64,000 bases of DNA from Ipomoea triloba (lineage: Eukaryota; Streptophyta; Magnoliopsida; Solanales; Convolvulaceae): positions 21,843,132 to 21,907,131 of the forward strand of contig NC_044920.1 of the NCBI RefSeq assembly GCF_003576645.1, in the 5' to 3' direction. Shown piece after piece: positions 50,570-63,405 of this stretch. Numbering within the stretch: the stretch's first letter is position 1; each line of letters opens with the position of its first letter. Below the pieces are notes generated by a model, which searched no databases, had not been told where the DNA came from, and saw nothing but the letters and a program-made list of their open reading frames with translations. A program made the position numbers and the translations under genes.

Positions 50570-51847
50570 ATGGCTGCGGATAGTGCGATGAATGCTCTGG
50601 CAACTCTGACTCTTGCGGACCTGGATGACGATGAGGGGGGCCAACAGATCGGAAACGTTCCTGTTGAGTTGGTGCCTGAGGAGGAGTTTTTTGCTGTTGG
50701 ACGTATTGTATCTGATAGAACTCCCAAATTTTTGTTCTTTCGCGATACGATGGCCAGTGTTTGGAAGCCAGCGATGGGGTTGAATGTGAAGGAATTGCCG
50801 TCGAAGAGGTTTATGTTTCGTTTCTTTCACGAGAGCGACATCTCTCGAGCCGTAGATGAGGGACCTTGGGCTTTCGAACAAAATCTTTTGGTTGTCAAGC
50901 GTTTGGCTCCAGGCGAGGACCCAGATTTGATTTCTTTAGATCACTCTCAGTTTTGGGTTCAAGTTCACGGTTTGCCGAGTGGGCTTCGGTCTAAGGCGGT
51001 GTTGAATGCTGTGGGTGGTTTTATAGGTCGTGTAGTTATGATGGATGAAAGAAACTTTGATGGCTCCATGAGAGTGTTCTTCCGGATTAGGGTGGAGTTG
51101 GATGGCTCCATGAGAGTGTTCTTCCGGATTAGGGTGGAGTTGGAGGTCTCCATGAGAGTGTTCTTCCGGATTAGGGTGGAGTTGGAGGTTGCGAAACCGT
51201 TGAAAAAGGGTATTAGGGTGGAGTTGGAGGTTGCGAAACCGTTGAAAAAGGGTATCAAGTTACGTCGGGATAATGGTGAATGGATTAAAATTGAGTTTCG
51301 TTATGAAAGACTCCCGACTTTTTGTTTCTTGTGTGGCGTCATCGGCCATGGGGACAGATTTTATCCTACGAAGGTGCATGGATGGGATCCGAAGGCTGCT
51401 AAACCCTTTGGGGTTGAGTTGAGAGCGGGTGGGCGTAAAAACTCTCCGGCAGTCGACGAAAAATGGGTAGCCCCGGAGACTACAGTTGACCGGCGATCGT
51501 GGGTTGCACCGGGAATGACGGTTGACCGAGACTTAAAAGGAAAGATGTCACAAAATATTGCTGAAGATTTGAATGATGTTAATGTGCATGGAAAGACTTC
51601 ACAGACTTCAAATGGTAAGTTTGTGGCTGATTTGGGTACTCTCGATATGGGATCTGGTAACTTTCCAAATACTTCCAAGGGTAATCAGACTGATTCTCTT
51701 ACCATTCTTGATAAAAAACGTCGGCGCAAGGAAGCGGATGACAGTGTTACGACTGTGTCAGATGTTACGATGGAAGTAGTGCCTATTGTTTCAAAAAACT
51801 TGCTTTTGGCGGGAGCTGGTGTTGCCCAGTCCCGCCCATCCCAATGA
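50570..51847 (+). CDS. LINE ORF1: DUF4283 and zinc-knuckle RNA-binding protein
   Basis: The ATG at 50570 is used; an open frame extends further upstream but without an ATG. About 425 residues as assembled. Residues from about 50 to 155 form the DUF4283 region (FRDTMASVWKPAMGLNVKEL, FRFFHESDISRAVDEGPWAF, FWVQVHGLPSGLRSKAVL). A zinc knuckle near residues 252-265 reads CFLCGVIGHGDRFY: the expected last cysteine is tyrosine. ORF1 products of such LINEs bind element RNA to form the RNP. GSMRVFFRIRVEL-type segments occur three times and VAKPLKKGI twice in tandem (51058-51258), which is abnormal for the family and may be assembly stutter. The stop TGA overlaps the ORF2 start. Confidence 0.85.
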   Translation: MAADSAMNALATLTLADLDDDEGGQQIGNVPVELVPEEEFFAVGRIVSDRTPKFLFFRDTMASVWKPAMGLNVKELPSKRFMFRFFHESDISRAVDEGPWAFEQNLLVVKRLAPGEDPDLISLDHSQFWVQVHGLPSGLRSKAVLNAVGGFIGRVVMMDERNFDGSMRVFFRIRVELDGSMRVFFRIRVELEVSMRVFFRIRVELEVAKPLKKGIRVELEVAKPLKKGIKLRRDNGEWIKIEFRYERLPTFCFLCGVIGHGDRFYPTKVHGWDPKAAKPFGVELRAGGRKNSPAVDEKWVAPETTVDRRSWVAPGMTVDRDLKGKMSQNIAEDLNDVNVHGKTSQTSNGKFVADLGTLDMGSGNFPNTSKGNQTDSLTILDKKRRRKEADDSVTTVSDVTMEVVPIVSKNLLLAGAGVAQSRPSQ

Positions 51848-52634
51848 GTTCGTTATGTTGGAACTGTTGTGGACTTGGCGATCCACGCACAGTTCGAGAG
51901 ATTGTGGCCTTAGATGCTAAGGTAAAGCCAATGTTCATTTTTTTGATGGAGACTAAAGTTCGGCAGGTTCATGCGGCTCGTTTAAAAACTACATTATGTT
52001 TTGAAGGAATGTTCTATGTTGATGGCGGAGGAGTTGGAGGTGGTTTGGCTTTACTGTGGCGTGATAAGGGGGTGGTGCAGTTGATTAGCTACTCCAAAAA
52101 CCATATAGACGTTCAAGTTCGGCTGCCTGGCAGCTTACCTTGGCGTTTGACTTTTTATTATGGCTACCCTGAGCGATGTAGAAGACAGCAAGCTTGGAAT
52201 TTTTTACGGTCTTTAAAGCACAACTCCGACCTTCCTTGGATGGTTGTTGGGGACTTTAATGACATTGCATCTCCCGAAGAGAAACGTGGTGTCCATCCTC
52301 ATCCTACTCAGCTGATGGATGGTTTCAATGCTGCGTTAGAAGATTGTGGATTATTCGATCTTGGGATGCGTGGCCGACGCTTTACGTGGGAGCGCGGCAG
52401 AGGGACCGAGAGTTGGGTTGAGGAACGGTTAGACCGAGTTGTGGCAGGCGTTGATTGGTGTAGTATGTTCCCACAGGCGACCGTTCAGAATTTTGATGTG
52501 ATGACTTCGGATCACACAGCGATCTTTGTTGAATTAGAAGGTCCTAAATATGCTCGACGTCGCCGAAGTTTTTTATTTGAGAATGCTTGGCTGAAAGATA
52601 ATGGATGCAAAGACACGGTTCTCGAGTCTTGGAA

Positions 52635-52851
52635 TTCTTCGTTAGGCGACTGTCTAACTACTAGACTCCATCTTTGTGGTGCGTTAGGCGACTGTCTAAC
52701 TACTAGACTCCATCTTTGTGGTGCTGCTCTTCGTAGGTGGGGCGGAGATTTTGCAAAACGTACCGCTGCTCTTCGTAGGTGGGGCGGAGATTTTGCAAAA
52801 CGTACCCATGCTCTTCGTAGGTGGGGCGGAGATTTTGCAAAACGTACCCAT
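52635..52851 (+). repeat. Tandem stutters inside LINE ORF2
   Basis: TTAGGCGACTGTCTAACTAC-type units occur twice (about 52642-52720) and units of 42-45 bp starting GCTCTTCGTAGGTGGGGCGG occur three times (52726-52851). In the restart copy after N54214 the second unit is present only once, arguing that the extra copies are assembly errors. Confidence 0.75.
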
Positions 52852-54214
52852 AGAGATATTGAAAATATTCAGAGGCAGCTTAATTCTCTTCGAGATAGAC
52901 GAGATATGTCTGGTTTGGCTGAGTTTCGAAGGTTAGATGGTCAGCTTCGAGTTCTTCATGATCAGTTAAATATCTATTGGCGCTAGAGATCAAAGCAGCA
53001 TTGGCTTTTGCATGGGGATAGAAATACCAAATTTTGTCACCATTATGCTTCCAGTAGAAGGAGGAAAATTAGAATTGATAAGCTTAAGGATGATTCGGGT
53101 CAATGGTGCGAAGGTATAGGGCTTCTGGAAGTTGCTACGAAATATTTTACGTCCATATTCACGTCTAAAGGCTCTTTTATGGATGATCTTTTAGATGATT
53201 TGGCTCCTCGAATATCTAATCAGGACAACAGTCGGTTGATGCAACCTTTCACAATTGAGGAAGTAAAGGAAGCTTTATTTTCTATGGCCCCCGATAAATC
53301 ACCTGGACCGGATGGATTTAGTCCGGCGTTTTATCAACATTTCTGGGCTGAGGTTGGACCGGATGTGGCAAATTTTTTAATTGGTTGTGCTAATGAAGGA
53401 AGATTCCCATCTGGAATGAATGACGCCATTATCACGCTCATACCAAAGAAATCTGTTCCGGTCGCTATGTCGGATCTCCGACCGATAGCATTGTGCAATG
53501 TTACGTACAAGATTTTTTCGAAGATGTTAGCAAACCGGTTGAAAGGGATTTTGGATGAGGTGATTGCAGCAACGCAAAGTGCTTTTATACCTGGCCGGTT
53601 AATTACAGATAATGTTCTCGTGGCATCCGAGGTTATTCATTATTTGAACCGTAAAAGGGATGGTAGGGAGGGTTGGTGTGCTTTGAAACTGGATATGGCC
53701 AAGGCCTATGACAAAATGGAGTGGTCCTTTTTAAAGGAAATTATGACACGGATGGGTTTCGCTACTGATTTTATTGAACTCATTATGTATTGTGTTACCA
53801 CTGTTCGTTATAAGGTGAGTATGAATGGGGACCTGTCTGAATTTATTGAGCCAACATGCGGATTGCGACAGGGAGATCCCTTGTCGCCTTACTTGTTTAT
53901 CATCTGTGCCGAGGGCCTTTCCCATTTGTTGACTAGAGCTGTTCGACAAGGTAGAGTATCACCTTGTGTTGTGGCTAGAGGGGCTCTTGGGATCTCGCAT
54001 CTTCTCTTTGCAGACGATAGTTTGTTGTTTTTCAAGGCTACAGTCTGTGAGGCAGAATCTGTCAAGTCGTGTTTAGTGAGTTATGAGCGCATGTCCGGCC
54101 AAACCGTTAACTACGGGAAATCTTGTATTGTGTTCAGCAGGAACACGGGCGAGTCTCAAAAAAATAATGTGGCGGCGGTTTTTCATGTACAACAGGCAAA
54201 TAATATTGGCCGGN

Positions 54215-55622
54215 TGCTGCTCTTCGTAGGTGGGGCGGAGATTTTGCAAAACGTACCCATAGAGATATTGAAAATATTCAGAGGCAGCTTAATTCTCTTC
54301 GAGATAGACGAGATATGTCTGGTTTGGCTGAGTTTCGAAGGTTAGATGGTCAGCTTCGAGTTCTTCATGATCAGTTAAATATCTATTGGCGCTAGAGATC
54401 AAAGCAGCATTGGCTTTTGCATGGGGATAGAAATACCAAATTTTGTCACCATTATGCTTCCAGTAGAAGGAGGAAAATTAGAATTGATAAGCTTAAGGAT
54501 GATTCGGGTCAATGGTGCGAAGGTATAGGGCTTCTGGAAGTTGCTACGAAATATTTTACGTCCATATTCACGTCTAAAGGCTCTTTTATGGATGATCTTT
54601 TAGATGATTTGGCTCCTCGAATATCTAATCAGGACAACAGTCGGTTGATGCAACCTTTCACAATTGAGGAAGTAAAGGAAGCTTTATTTTCTATGGCCCC
54701 CGATAAATCACCTGGACCGGATGGATTTAGTCCGGCGTTTTATCAACATTTCTGGGCTGAGGTTGGACCGGATGTGGCAAATTTTTTAATTGGTTGTGCT
54801 AATGAAGGAAGATTCCCATCTGGAATGAATGACGCCATTATCACGCTCATACCAAAGAAATCTGTTCCGGTCGCTATGTCGGATCTCCGACCGATAGCAT
54901 TGTGCAATGTTACGTACAAGATTTTTTCGAAGATGTTAGCAAACCGGTTGAAAGGGATTTTGGATGAGGTGATTGCAGCAACGCAAAGTGCTTTTATACC
55001 TGGCCGGTTAATTACAGATAATGTTCTCGTGGCATCCGAGGTTATTCATTATTTGAACCGTAAAAGGGATGGTAGGGAGGGTTGGTGTGCTTTGAAACTG
55101 GATATGGCCAAGGCCTATGACAAAATGGAGTGGTCCTTTTTAAAGGAAATTATGACACGGATGGGTTTCGCTACTGATTTTATTGAACTCATTATGTATT
55201 GTGTTACCACTGTTCGTTATAAGGTGAGTATGAATGGGGACCTGTCTGAATTTATTGAGCCAACATGCGGATTGCGACAGGGAGATCCCTTGTCGCCTTA
55301 CTTGTTTATCATCTGTGCCGAGGGCCTTTCCCATTTGTTGACTAGAGCTGTTCGACAAGGTAGAGTATCACCTTGTGTTGTGGCTAGAGGGGCTCTTGGG
55401 ATCTCGCATCTTCTCTTTGCAGACGATAGTTTGTTGTTTTTCAAGGCTACAGTCTGTGAGGCAGAATCTGTCAAGTCGTGTTTAGTGAGTTATGAGCGCA
55501 TGTCCGGCCAAACCGTTAACTACGGGAAATCTTGTATTGTGTTCAGCAGGAACACGGGCGAGTCTCAAAAAAATAATGTGGCGGCGGTTTTTCATGTACA
55601 ACAGGCAAATAATATTGGCCGG
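54215..55622 (+). other. Restarted sequence after single N at 54214, probable assembly duplication
   Basis: Repeats 52807-54213 at constant offset 1409, apparently without differences, including the TAG stop. It begins at a stutter unit and runs past the point where the first copy was cut (AATATTGGCCGG), continuing into the rest of ORF2. Confidence 0.88.
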
Positions 55623-57432
55623 TATTTGGGACTTCCGATGGGGATAGGACGGAATAAGCAAGAAGTCTTTGCATTTATTGAAGCCAAACTTAAACACCGG
55701 TTAGGGGGGTGGAATAAGAAGTTTCTTTCACGGGCGGGCAAGGAGATACTACTGAAGAGTGTCGCTCAAGCTTTGCCTACATATACGATGAGTTTATATT
55801 TTCTCCCCATCTCCTTATGTGAGCGGCTTGAAAGGTTGATGAATAAATTCTGGTGGACTGCGAATGGTGGTAGTGGTGGTGGAATTCGGTGGATGTCTTG
55901 GACGCGCATGTGTGGCCCGAAAAATACTGGTGGAATGGGATTTAAACATCTCCATAATTTTAATATTGCTTTATTAGCAAAACAAGGATGGAGATTGCTG
56001 ACTTGTCCTGATTCTCTGGCTGCTAGAGTTTACAAGGCTCGGTACTTTCCGCGAGCAGATTTTCTGAATGCTTCAATAGGTGCTAATCCTAGTTATTGTT
56101 GGAGATCCATTTTGGCTGGGCAAGATGTTTTAAAAAAAGGCTGTTATAAGAGAATTGGCAATGGTCGAGCGACCTGTGTATGGAATCAGTCGTGGCTGCC
56201 AGATGCGACTAATTCGTTTGTGACTACTCCAGTGCATGGTCAGGATGCGAATCTTCGTGTTACTGAGTTACTGCTCCCTCATACCAATGACTGGGATTTG
56301 ACTAAATTATCCAGTCTGTTTATTCAGCGGGATATTGAGCTTATTACTCAGATCCCAGTCTCCATCAATTTTGAAGACAAATGGTGCTGGAGGGGAGACT
56401 TGAGAGGCTGTTATACTGTGAAACAAGGTTATCGTTTGTTGTCAATGGAGTATGAGACCGGGTTCGCTTCGAATGGTATATGGCGTAAACTATGGTGCCT
56501 CAAAATCCCGCCGCATATTCGAAACTTCCTCTGGCGGTGTGTGCATTCTGTTATTCCTACGAGGACTGCCCTGTTCGGCCGAGGGGTGAATGTTGATGTG
56601 GTATGTCCACTGTGCTCCCATGAACCTGAATCTTTGCACCACTTGTTTTTCCTATGTCCTCAAGTTATGGCTTTATGGGCTTCTATTGATCAACCTGTTG
56701 ATAGTAGTGTGTCGTTTGTTGCATGGTTAGAAGCTGTTATTTCTGCTGGCCCTATGCTGACAGTGTTACGTGGGGTTGCAATTTGTTGGTGTGTTTGGAG
56801 AGGGCGTAATGCGTTGATTTGGAGTGGTAAGCCGTGGGTGGCTTTGCAAATACAAGCTGAGGTTGATTATATGGTTAATTGTTGGCAACAATTGATGAAT
56901 GCTATGCCAGGTGATGATGAGCGTGCCATGCAGCTGCCACCTTCTTTGACGGTGACGGATGAATTTGTGAAGTTTTTTGTTGATGCAGCGGTGTTTCCTA
57001 ACTCTGAGCATGCTTTTTATGGGATTATCATTACTGACAGCGATGGGAGATATGTGGCTGCTAAAAATGGTTATTTACGATGCCATAACAATGTTCATCT
57101 TGCAGAGGCTATGGCGGTGAAGGAAGCTCTGTCTTGGGCAAAAGATAGGGTGTGTTCGAAGATAGTGGTGATGTCCGATTGTCAGTCAGTGTGTAATTTC
57201 ATTAATGGCTCTTCAACAGATCTTTCATATGCTGGCTGTGTGATTGATGAGTGCAAGTCTTTGCAAAGACACTTTGAAGTAGTGTCTATTGGTTTTATTC
57301 CTAGATCAGCGAATAAGCTTGCCCATGCTGTTGCAAGGGCGGCTCGTTCCCAACCTGGTCCTTCTAGTTGGTTATCTTCTATTCCTTCATGTATTTCGCA
57401 TTTGATTTAATGAATATTCTGATGTTTTCTTT

Positions 57433-57446
57433 CAAAAAAAAAAAAA
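57433..57446 (+). other. Poly-A tail of the LINE
   Basis: An A-run of about 13 bases after TTTTCTTTC, directly before the downstream target-site copy AAGAGCCTTTATTTT. Confidence 0.85.
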
Positions 57447-57561
57447 GAGCCTTTATTTTTATTTTTATTTTGTTTACGTCATAATAATAGCTTTTTTTTC
57501 ATTTTTCCTTTTTTTTCTTTCCCTCCTTTCTCTCCTATGTGTAACCTAAAAAATCACAATC

Positions 57562-57846
57562 ATTATTGTGTGGACCATGGTCCACACAGCTGTGTGGACC
57601 ATACTATCAAATAATGCACATTCAATATAAAAATAATGTACATTCAGTATAAAAATAGTGTACATTATATTCAGGGGATGTGCATTATTTGTGTACTGAA
57701 TGTACACTATTTTGTATAATGTACACTCAGTACAAAAATAATGTACATTCAGAACAAAAATAATGTACATTTAGTACATTAAAAATGCACATTTTGTTAT
57801 GGTCCACACATCACTGTGTGGACCATGGTCTACACAATAATTTGCC
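57562..57846. mobile_element. GGACC/GGTCC-ended MITE with internal minisatellite
   Basis: Left end ATTATTGTGTGGACCATGGT then CCACACAGCTGTGTGGACCA; right end TGGTCCACACATCACTGTGT then GGACCATGGTCTACACAATA, forming a long inverted repeat. The interior has repeats of about 20 bp (AATAATGTACATTCAGTACA and variants), in both orientations. Same family as 47184-47470. No gene; the minus 74-codon frame is repeat translation. Confidence 0.8.
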
Positions 57847-57856
57847 AAAAAAATCA

Positions 57857-58205
<349 letters not shown>

Positions 58206-58221
58206 TTTTTATTATTATAAT

Positions 58222-58325
58222 GATTCGGGGTCGGGGACGGGGACCCGTCCCCGTCCCCGATCCCCGAAATTTGTCCCCATCCCCGTCCCCGTTTGAGACG
58301 GGGACGGGGCACATTGCCATCCCTA
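58222..58325 (-). mobile_element. GC-rich end of a TIR transposon (other end lost in gap)
   Basis: Contains GGGGACGGGGACCCGTCCCC and ends GGGGCACATTGCCATCCCTA. On the minus strand it begins TAGGGATGGCAATGTGCCCC, a familiar type of plant hAT-like MITE end. The partner end would lie in or before the gap. Confidence 0.55.
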
Positions 58326-58384
58326 CCCCAAATGGATGGCTCACCCCCTCTAGTATAGAATAACCAATTTGGTCAGTACTTTGC

Positions 58385-58465
58385 CCCTTAATCAAGTCGT
58401 TGTGGTCGTGCATTCTTGTCCTTTAAGAAAGGTCAGGAGTTTGAACCCCCTCTAGTATGAAAAAA
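58385..58465 (+). repeat. tRNA-like SINE fragment
   Basis: CAAGTCGTTGTGGTCGTGCA (box A side) and GGTCAGGAGTTTGAACCCCC (box B side) resemble the SINE head. No 3' part is recognised. Confidence 0.45.
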
Positions 58466-58950
58466 TAAATATGGCATGTACTTTGCCCTTTAATTGGCCG
58501 ACCTGGTGCAATTGATACGGGCTTAAAGGTACCTCCTACAGTTAGTGTATGCTCAAGACACCTCGTGATCTAACTAAAAAAAAACCATTAGAGAGAACAA
58601 AGTGAGATCTAGTGGGTATGGGAGCAAGGTGCATGCTAATCAGATGATAGATACTGAATCTTGGGTCACCTTGAAGGGTATTTTAAGTGAGCATGGAACA
58701 AAGATTTTCGTAGGATGATTGCCCAAAGCAACTCCGCAAATAGTGTGAGGTTGACGAAGGAGGCAAATACATCATTGAGGCCTTGCCTAATGTCATTCAA
58801 GCTTGCAAGACAATGTTGGCAAAGGAGTGGGAGATTTCGTTAGAGTAGGTGTACATGGAACAAAATGTGGTTGCCAACTTGCCATGCAAAACATGCTAGC
58901 CAGACTACAAGGAATTCCTTTCGGTTGCAAAGAATGATATTGATAGCCAA
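58466..58950. other. Region with possible degraded retroelement coding remnant
   Basis: Slightly GC-richer than its neighbours, with short frames only. No domain is recognised. Confidence 0.3.
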
Positions 58951-59109
58951 TGACTTTGTGATCTAATGACACAAAGTGGCACTCCTATATGAGAGGTCAT
59001 GAATTTGAATCTTAATAGGCACAATATTGACTCTTTGTACTTCAATAAATTGAAAAAATAGTTATGAACAGATACTACATTGTAGCATTAGCAGTACTAA
59101 AAAAAAACT
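58951..59109 (+). mobile_element. Degenerate tRNA-derived SINE
   Basis: TTTGTGATCTAATGACACAA, box B-like GAATTTGAATCTTA, then TTGACTCTTTGTACTTCAAT and AATTGAAAAAATAG: the same family order as the other SINE copies, but more diverged. Ends in an A-run. Confidence 0.6.
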
Positions 59110-59406
59110 AAGACTTGTTACCACCCCCTCCCCCAAGCCATGGTTGCCTAGACAAGCCACTTCGTAATCACAAAGCTGCAAAAACATTAATCAAAAATCC
59201 TTCCTTTCTAATAAGTAAATTGCCAAATTTAAAGCATCTGATGATGACAATATAAGTAGGGCATTACAATGTGAAAGAATGAATCCCAACCCATCATCCA
59301 TTGTCAGGCAACAGTCATTGTCAAATTACAAAATTCACTTTAACAAATATTTCATGACAAAGGAGAACCATTGCCCAGTCCTCTCCTCCATTCAATCCAC
59401 TCTAGC

Positions 59407-61556
<2,150 letters not shown>

Positions 61557-61654
61557 GTTGACAGAGGTGGTAGATCTCCGCTGTGAACGTCTTAGCTTCG
61601 GTCGTCTTCTTCAGAGCAGCGGCTGGCAAACAGACCTAGAAGGTGTTTCGCCAC

Positions 61655-61724
61655 TAGGGTTTATACAATATTAGAACAGAACCCTTTTCGCATTTCGGCA
61701 TCATTTGTTTTATGGTTAGGCCCA
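61655..61724 (-). promoter_or_regulatory. Telo-box and site II motif of the RPS13 promoter
   Basis: AAACCCTA (minus) at 61662-61655 lies about 100 bp upstream of the start codon, and TGGGCC (minus) at 61724-61719 about 60 bp further out. Same combination as at RPS20. Confidence 0.75.
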
Positions 61725-61739
61725 GTCCAAACATTGTCA

Positions 61740-62256
61740 ATAAGCTTTTTTTTAAAACAAAAAAAACAAAAAATTGCGATCCATTGTAACATACATTTTT
61801 ATAATTTATATAATCTATCTATCTAGATCTACATCTACAATATACATATACATATACATTACATATACAATTATTATAAGAGCCAATAATGTTAGACCCC
61901 TAACTGAAACTAAAAAAATGTTTGTGTAATAGTATGCTATAACATATTGTACGTGTTCTTCTTATTGTGCAACCTCCAATTAAATTCCTAATATATCATA
62001 ATCCTTTATAATTTTACCAAATTATTTCGGTCAAATATAACGGAAGTTTAGTGTCAAATTCTTTACGCAATTTGCTTTTTTATTGTAGTTTTCAAACAAA
62101 TTGGCAATTTGTTTCTTAATAATCACAACATCTCATGTGTTAATTTTCCTAATAGAAATCTATAATATAATTCTGTATAGATTCCTAACTTAAAATTAGA
62201 ATATTGAAGTCTTAATAGAAAGAAATCTATAATATAATTCTGTATAGATTCAAAAG
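61740..62256. other. AT-rich intergenic DNA
   Basis: Contains TATACATATACAT repeats near 61840-61870 and a direct repeat of about 30 bp (AGAAATCTATAATATAATTC) at about 62154 and 62221. No gene. Confidence 0.5.
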
Positions 62257-62371
62257 TACTGAAGCACAAAGAGTCAACAGTTGCCTCCACTGAGGCTCGA
62301 ACCCACTCCCATCATTCATGTGAGAGTGTTAACCAAGACACCAGATGCCACTAGACCACAAAGTCTTGGCA
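62257..62371 (-). mobile_element. tRNA-derived SINE (5' part)
   Basis: On the minus strand: CCAAGACTTTGTGGTCTAGT at the head, then GGGTTCGAGCCTCAGTGGAG (box B), then TTGACTCTTTGTGCTTCAGT. The same family as the satellite SINEs; the A-rich tail region is shortened. Confidence 0.75.
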
Positions 62372-63150
62372 AAATCAATGGATAATATACTTATTAATTA
62401 GTATAATTTCAATATCGTAATGTAAATATTCCATTGTATAATTTGTTCATCTATACTTGTATCATTGTATATAATGTTGTGGTTGTCATTATATTCTTCT
62501 ATAATCTACACATTTTAGTTACTCCTTATTCCCTAATCTATGGTTCTTGAATTTATGTTGTGGTTCCCATTATATTATTCCATAACATCCTTTATAAACA
62601 TATTTCCACCAATGGTACAAAGATATTAGTCATGGCAACACACAAACTGTGGGTTAGAGTTCTAAAGTTCGTGTCATTAAGAAAAACGAACTAAAAAATG
62701 CTATTGGAACGCTTGAAAAAAAGTATATGCTCATCGTCTTTTGAAAAAAAGCTGTAAGTAAATATTAAAAAAATTCTCATCAGGTTTGCAATTAAAATTA
62801 AAAATATTTCATTAATAACCCAATAGTTTAGGTTAGTTGGTAGGATAAAGAATATCAATGTCTTCTATTACCAAAAATGTATCTCTTCCTCCATCTTGCA
62901 TTTTTTTTATTCATTTTCATAATATTAATTATTATTCCTTGGTGTAAGACAAAGATTATTGTGAATAAAAGTTTATTGTTTAGTAGTGCATCTCAAAGCT
63001 AATTTGATCTTTCAGCTTTGATCTTTCTAAATGAATGAATGCTACTCTAGTTCCATTTTTTTTTTTTTGGGTTAATGTAAAAACTCTAGTTCATTTACAA
63101 CAAGAGGAAGAAGCCTGTTGCCCATAACTTTGAACATGAGTATTATCCAT
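62372..63150. other. AT-rich intergenic DNA
   Basis: No gene or element boundary recognised. Confidence 0.5.
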
Positions 63151-63182
63151 TCTATTAGAGTATAGTATCTGTTCAATATACT

Positions 63183-63405
63183 TTCTCGCCACCATTATGG
63201 TTCAATCCCGTGACCTTCCATCAAGGAGAGACACATAAGTACTAGGGGTAGTTTGCGATCGTCTCATTCTTGAGACGGTATAAGTTGTTTTGTTTATGAG
63301 ACTCAGCCTGAGGTCTCCCCTCCTTATTGTATTGAAAAAAAACAAAAAAAAAAAAAAGGAGAGACACATAAGTACTAATTGAGCACAAAGTGTTTGGCAG
63401 AAAAC
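63183..63405 (-). mobile_element. Degenerate tRNA-derived SINE split by a later insertion
   Basis: On the minus strand: CTGCCAAACACTTTGTGCTC at the head and, beyond the inserted element, GGTCACGGGATTGAACCATA (box B). The insert at 63245-63355 separates the two promoter halves. Confidence 0.55.
63245..63355 (+). mobile_element. Short retroposon (SINE-like) with exact 22 bp target duplication
   Basis: The target site (starting AAGGAGAGACACATAAGT) is repeated exactly at 63223-63244 and 63356-63377. The insert starts GGGGTAGTTTGCGATCGTCT, carries GAGACGG and GTCTCCC motifs, and ends in an A-rich tail, so it was mobilised by LINE-type machinery. About 111 bp; family unnamed here. Confidence 0.85.

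Larger units (their letters stand above)
51844..57410 (+). pseudogene. LINE ORF2: endonuclease, reverse transcriptase, RNase H, with one nonsense codon
   Basis: Begins at ATGA overlapping the ORF1 stop. An N-terminal AP-type endonuclease (Asn7, Glu36 in METK, WMVVGDFND, TSDHTAIF) would nick target DNA. The reverse transcriptase follows (FTIEEVKEALFSMAPDKSPG, LRPIALCNVTYKIFSKMLAN, QSAFIPGRLITDNV, LKLDMAKAYDKMEW, GLRQGDPLSPYLF, LLFADDSLLFF), then a zinc-binding region (WRKLWCLKIPPHIRNFLW to CPLCSHEPESLHHLFFLC) and an RNase H domain (FFVDAA, LAEAMAVKEAL, VVMSDCQSV, IPRSANKLAHAVARAA). An in-frame TAG at 52984-52986, repeated at 54393-54395 in the duplicate, lies between the endonuclease and RT where related elements have a coding codon. 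52807-54213 and 54216-55622 are the same sequence around one N, so RT appears twice in the assembly. Otherwise the frame is open. Confidence 0.9.
50456..57444 (+). mobile_element. Near full-length L1-type LINE with 15 bp target duplication
   Basis: AAGAGCCTTTATTTT lies at 50441-50455 and 57445-57459. The element has a short 5' UTR, ORF1, an overlapping ORF2, a 3' UTR and a terminal A-run. As assembled it is 6989 bp, but 1409 bp are an apparent assembly repeat (54215-55622), so the real size is about 5.5 kb. It is plant L1-type, given the C-terminal RNase H domain. Confidence 0.93.

Noticed and set aside
53008..57410. LINE with two reverse transcriptases in tandem
   Set aside because: The second RT is the same sequence restarted after a single N; best explained as an assembly duplication.
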